From Paramecium pentaurelia (lineage: Eukaryota; Ciliophora; Oligohymenophorea; Peniculida; Parameciidae), in NCBI GenBank assembly GCA_905183005.1, contig CAJJDO010000016.1, positions 441,949 to 505,948 of the forward strand: a stretch of 64,000 bases of DNA, read 5' to 3'. Below are positions 61,163 through 64,000 of the stretch, in pieces. The notes under the pieces are model-generated. The model did no database searches, had not been told where the DNA came from, and was given only the letters and a program-made list of their open reading frames with translations. Numbering within the stretch: position 1 is the first letter of the stretch; the number at the start of each line of letters is the position of its first letter. The translations under genes were made by a program, and so were the position numbers.

Positions 61163-61720
61163 TCAAAATCCTATTTCTTCGTTTACTTTTTTTAAGATCT
61201 CATGTTCATAGTTACAATAAAAGTCATATTAATATATTAAATGAGGAATTGATGGTTTATATTACTATGGTACAACTTTTATCAACTCAAAGAGCATTTT
61301 AGCATTCTCTTTTATTGAACAACATAAAATCTTAGCATCTTCCTTCTTTATATAATTTATTGTCTGAGCATATTTACTCCACACTTCTTCGGTTATAAAT
61401 GGAGGATCAATTAAAATTATATCAAAAGTATTTTTGAATTATTCTAAACCTTCTATAGGCTTGTTGAAATCATAAAAAACAAATCCTTTCTCTTTATTTA
61501 GTTTTAAATCAAATTCAAAAAGTGATGAATTCCCTTTAACTTCTTGATTCTTTAAACTACAATAAATTGATGGAGTTGATAAGAAGGCTATCTTTTATCC
61601 ATTCTAATAAATTGACTCAAGATGATCAACTAAGAATTCAATTGTTTATTCTGAAAACCAATACTAGTTTAAAGTACTATCTTCTGCTTTTTTGGCTAAA
61701 AATAAATTTTTCTTTTTCAT
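61163..61720 (-). CDS. EEF1AKMT1/Efm5-like lysine methyltransferase
   Basis: A single exon of 185 aa. It starts MKKKNLFLAKKAEDSTLNQY and has the family blocks WFSEQTIEFLVDHL, AFLSTPSIYCSL, FVFYDFNKP, then FDIILIDPPFITEEVW with the DPPF motif, and ILCCSIKENAKMLFEL near the C-terminus. Efm5/EEF1AKMT1 (formerly N6AMT2) methylates a lysine of translation elongation factor 1A. Length and motif order fit well. It is convergent with EBP1 copy 3 and lies 52 nt from the POLE3-like gene on the same strand. Confidence 0.85.
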
Positions 61721-61772
61721 TTTTTTAATTCAAATGTTAATATAATACAAAAACAATATTTATCATCAAAAA

Positions 61773-62373
61773 TCATTATTATTCATTCTCATTATTTTCT
61801 TCATCAATTTATTCACTTAATTGATCCTAATTATCTTAAATATTCTCATTATTATTATTATTATTCTCTTCATCTTTTTATTCTTCTTCTGAATTTTCAA
61901 AATATAATATTTCCCGCAATTCATCATCTTCCTCTCCTTAATCCAATAGATTCTCTTATTAAATAGCATTTTCTTAAGAAGATTACTATAATTGAACATC
62001 TAATTATAATAAGTTATTCTCATACTTTCGAGAGATTAAGCAATTTCCTAAAAGTCAATTGCTTATAAAGTCATTATAATATCATCTTTTGTTACTTATA
62101 TTCTTTTTTTTTTCATTTTTTTTCTTTCTAGTGTCTTCTTTCATCACTGTTATCCTGTAATTATTAATTTTTTTGATACATATGACTCAAATAAAATACG
62201 AAAAGACTTAAACATCTATTAAATTTATCTCGAAATGCTTTTTATGTTGTTATATTATCATCAAGTACCTTTTTGATAAACTCACCGATTTATTTTTATT
62301 AAAATAAAGGAAAATTAGAAATTTCATTATCATCTTCTATTACTTATAAATTATCTAAAATTTCTTCATCCAT
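61773..62373 (-). CDS. Histone-fold protein, POLE3/Dpb4-like, acidic tail
   Basis: Introns 62128-62147 (only 20 nt) and 62000-62025 give 184 aa. The histone fold reads QQKQIGEFIKKVLDDNITTQ, FRDKFNRCLSLFVFYLSHMY, then after the 20-nt intron KRKKMKKKRIQVTKDDIIMT and LQAIDFQEIAQSLE. That is the helix order of POLE3/CHRAC-type NF-YB-like subunits, including the T-x-D-D/I-I block. The C-terminal 70 residues are very acidic and Asn/Gln-rich (GEEDDELREI, SEEEQKDEENNNNNEN), as in POLE3. Such proteins pair with a Dpb3/CHRAC15 partner in DNA polymerase epsilon or remodelers. NC2-beta is the main alternative. Confidence 0.75.
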
Positions 62374-62404
62374 TAGAATAAAAAAAATAAATAAAATAGA
62401 TTAT

Positions 62405-64000
62405 TCAATAATTAATATTATTAATTTGTTATTTGATTGTCTCACTTGTCTAAGTAAAGTTATTAAGATCATATCCATTAAATTATGCTTCAGATTAATA
62501 AATTAATACTTTATATTGAATTTCTTCTGAGCATTAGAGCATTTTGTTAGATTAACTCTCCATTCTCTTCATTTTCAATGGATATTTATCTAGCATCAAA
62601 ATTATCTTCAGATTGCTACAAAATCAATTTATAGTTTCTTTACATGAGGAATAAAAGGAGCCTTTAACTCTTTATTATACAGTTTTTGCCATGGAAAATT
62701 TTTGAACCATGAATGCTGTCTTAATTCTTAAGCTCCATTAAATCCTAAACGATTAGAAGGTTTCCTTTAAATAAGCTATATTATATTAGGATTCTTACAC
62801 GATTAATGAAGTCAGCTGATTCTAAAGACCAATTTTCAGGGATTTCTGATCTTTTTATTTAAACTTACTTAGCTAAAATCTAATCTCTGATTTCTTTTCT
62901 AGATCTTCCTGTATATGGTCTCTAAATATTTAAAAATATTAATTATTTACTTTTCCTAACATAAATTCATATCCAATAACACCAAGAGCAAAGTAATCAA
63001 CAGAAAATGAATGATTCTATCGACACATCACCTCAGGTGCCATATAACCAGGCGTACCACTTGTATCTTAAGCATTATCAGGTCTAAGTACTCTAGCAAT
63101 GCCCAAATCTGTAATTCTAATATAACCTATTTATATTATAAAGATTTACCCTTTTTATCAAGTACTAAATTTTCAGGTTTAATATCCCTATGAAGAATAT
63201 TTTAGGAATGCATGTATTCTAATCCTAAAAATATGCAAGCCATAAAAAATCCTCTTTATTATAACAAATTATATACTTGTTTAATCTTCACTAAATCTAC
63301 GCATTCTTCCAATGTGATATCTTAAATCCCCTCCCTACATATAATCTAAAGCTAAAAATAAATTTTCTCTATCTTAAAATGCATAATAGATATTAACCAA
63401 ATAGCTTTAATTAATGAATAATACAATACGGATGTTTGAGGTTACTCAAAATGTTCTTTTCATTCATAACTGAATTAACACTTTTTTTTGCAATAATTCT
63501 CATAATAATAAATTAAAATATTACAATGCTTTTGACATTTCTTTAAGAGCATAGGTTTAACCAGTCTTTTTTTATTCTACTTTCCAAACTTTGCCAAATC
63601 CACCAACACCAATTACATAAAGAAAATTAAACATATTTCTTTAAATTTAAAGATCATTAGTAAAATAGTTATTTTATTATTGTAATTTTTATTGATGTTA
63701 AGTAATTTGTTTATCTTATTCTTCATCTTCTTTTTTAAACATCAAATAATTCAAAAATGAAGTCTATTATGTTTATTTTGTCTTAGATATAGAAGATTTT
63801 TTTGAATGATTTGCAGATGTGGATTAACTTGATTAAACTGAAAATTTCTGCATTCCATGAAATAATGGTGAAGGGGAATGATCATTTTAGTTAATCCTAC
63901 TCCAATTAAACTGTTAGAAAAATACCGATTATTATGAATTATCTATGTTTCCTGATTCCCTTAATTAATTGCTAATTTTTCTTCTCTTTTTCCTTAACCT
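62405..64000 (-). CDS. AGC-type protein kinase with DLG motif, 5' end off the right edge
   Basis: The frame is open to the window edge, so the start is missing. A Ser/Gln-rich N-terminal extension of at least 120 residues precedes FNFLYVIGVGGFGKVWKVEQ. Catalytic motifs: YALKEM lysine, ILHRDIKPENLVLD, ITDLGIARVL (Leu in place of Phe in DFG), SGTPGYMAPEVM. It has AGC-like C-lobe features (RKPSNRLGFNGAQELRQHSW, FPWQKLYNKELKAPFIPHVK). At least four introns are needed (e.g. 23 nt near 63127 and 29 nt near 62929). The tail NGYDLNNFTQTS may be a weak hydrophobic motif. It resembles the YANK/PKA-related kinases expanded in ciliates. Confidence 0.85.

Overview
The window reads as macronuclear-type DNA of a ciliate, most likely Paramecium. 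It is very AT-rich. Long conserved proteins appear only if TAA and TAG are read as glutamine and TGA is the sole stop. Genes are cut by introns of mostly 20-32 nt with GT..AG (usually GTA..TAG) ends. Gene ends lie tens of bases apart. All gene models below are my own six-frame readings with hand-placed introns. Where I list every intron, removing them leaves an exact multiple of three codons. The species call is inference.

Layout. 1-7.4 kb: a membrane protein running off the left edge, an unknown 638-aa protein, an NDR-type AGC kinase, an FOP-like basal-body protein and a tRNA-Phe. 7.4-20 kb: an EF-hand/multi-membrane/tandem-PX protein, an FHA protein, a coiled-coil protein, a TraB-like protein, ribosomal protein eL32, a TMEM86-like membrane protein, a UBC-like fold protein and a cyclic-nucleotide-gated K+ channel. 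20-30.5 kb: gamma-glutamyl hydrolase, a small secreted Cys-rich protein, CDC50/LEM3, a broken kinase fragment, a cytochrome-b5-domain protein, a RAP protein, coiled-coil proteins and a mitoribosomal candidate. 30.6-45.2 kb: DYRK, PP2A catalytic subunit, SF-assemblin, a SANT/Myb protein, a large Mon2-like HEAT protein, a CDPK, an unresolved coding-like stretch and a Caprin-like protein. 45.2-55.6 kb: coiled-coil proteins, a membrane RING-H2 E3 ligase and an unknown 582-aa protein. 55.7-64 kb: a TTLL ligase, an EBP1/PA2G4 gene followed by two 5'-truncated near-identical copies joined through single N bases, an EEF1AKMT1-like methyltransferase, a POLE3-like histone-fold protein and an AGC kinase running off the right edge.

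There is no operon logic; neighbours are functionally mixed, as expected of a compact eukaryotic genome. Two themes recur. One is signalling (four intact or edge-cut kinases, one kinase relic, one phosphatase, Ca2+-binding proteins). The other is basal body and cilium (FOP, SF-assemblin, TTLL, NDR, many coiled coils). I found no rRNA, CRISPR array, transposon or integron. The clearest structural anomaly is the N-joined EBP1 triplication, which looks like unmerged contig overlap. The most unusual protein is the EF-hand/membrane/tandem-PX protein.
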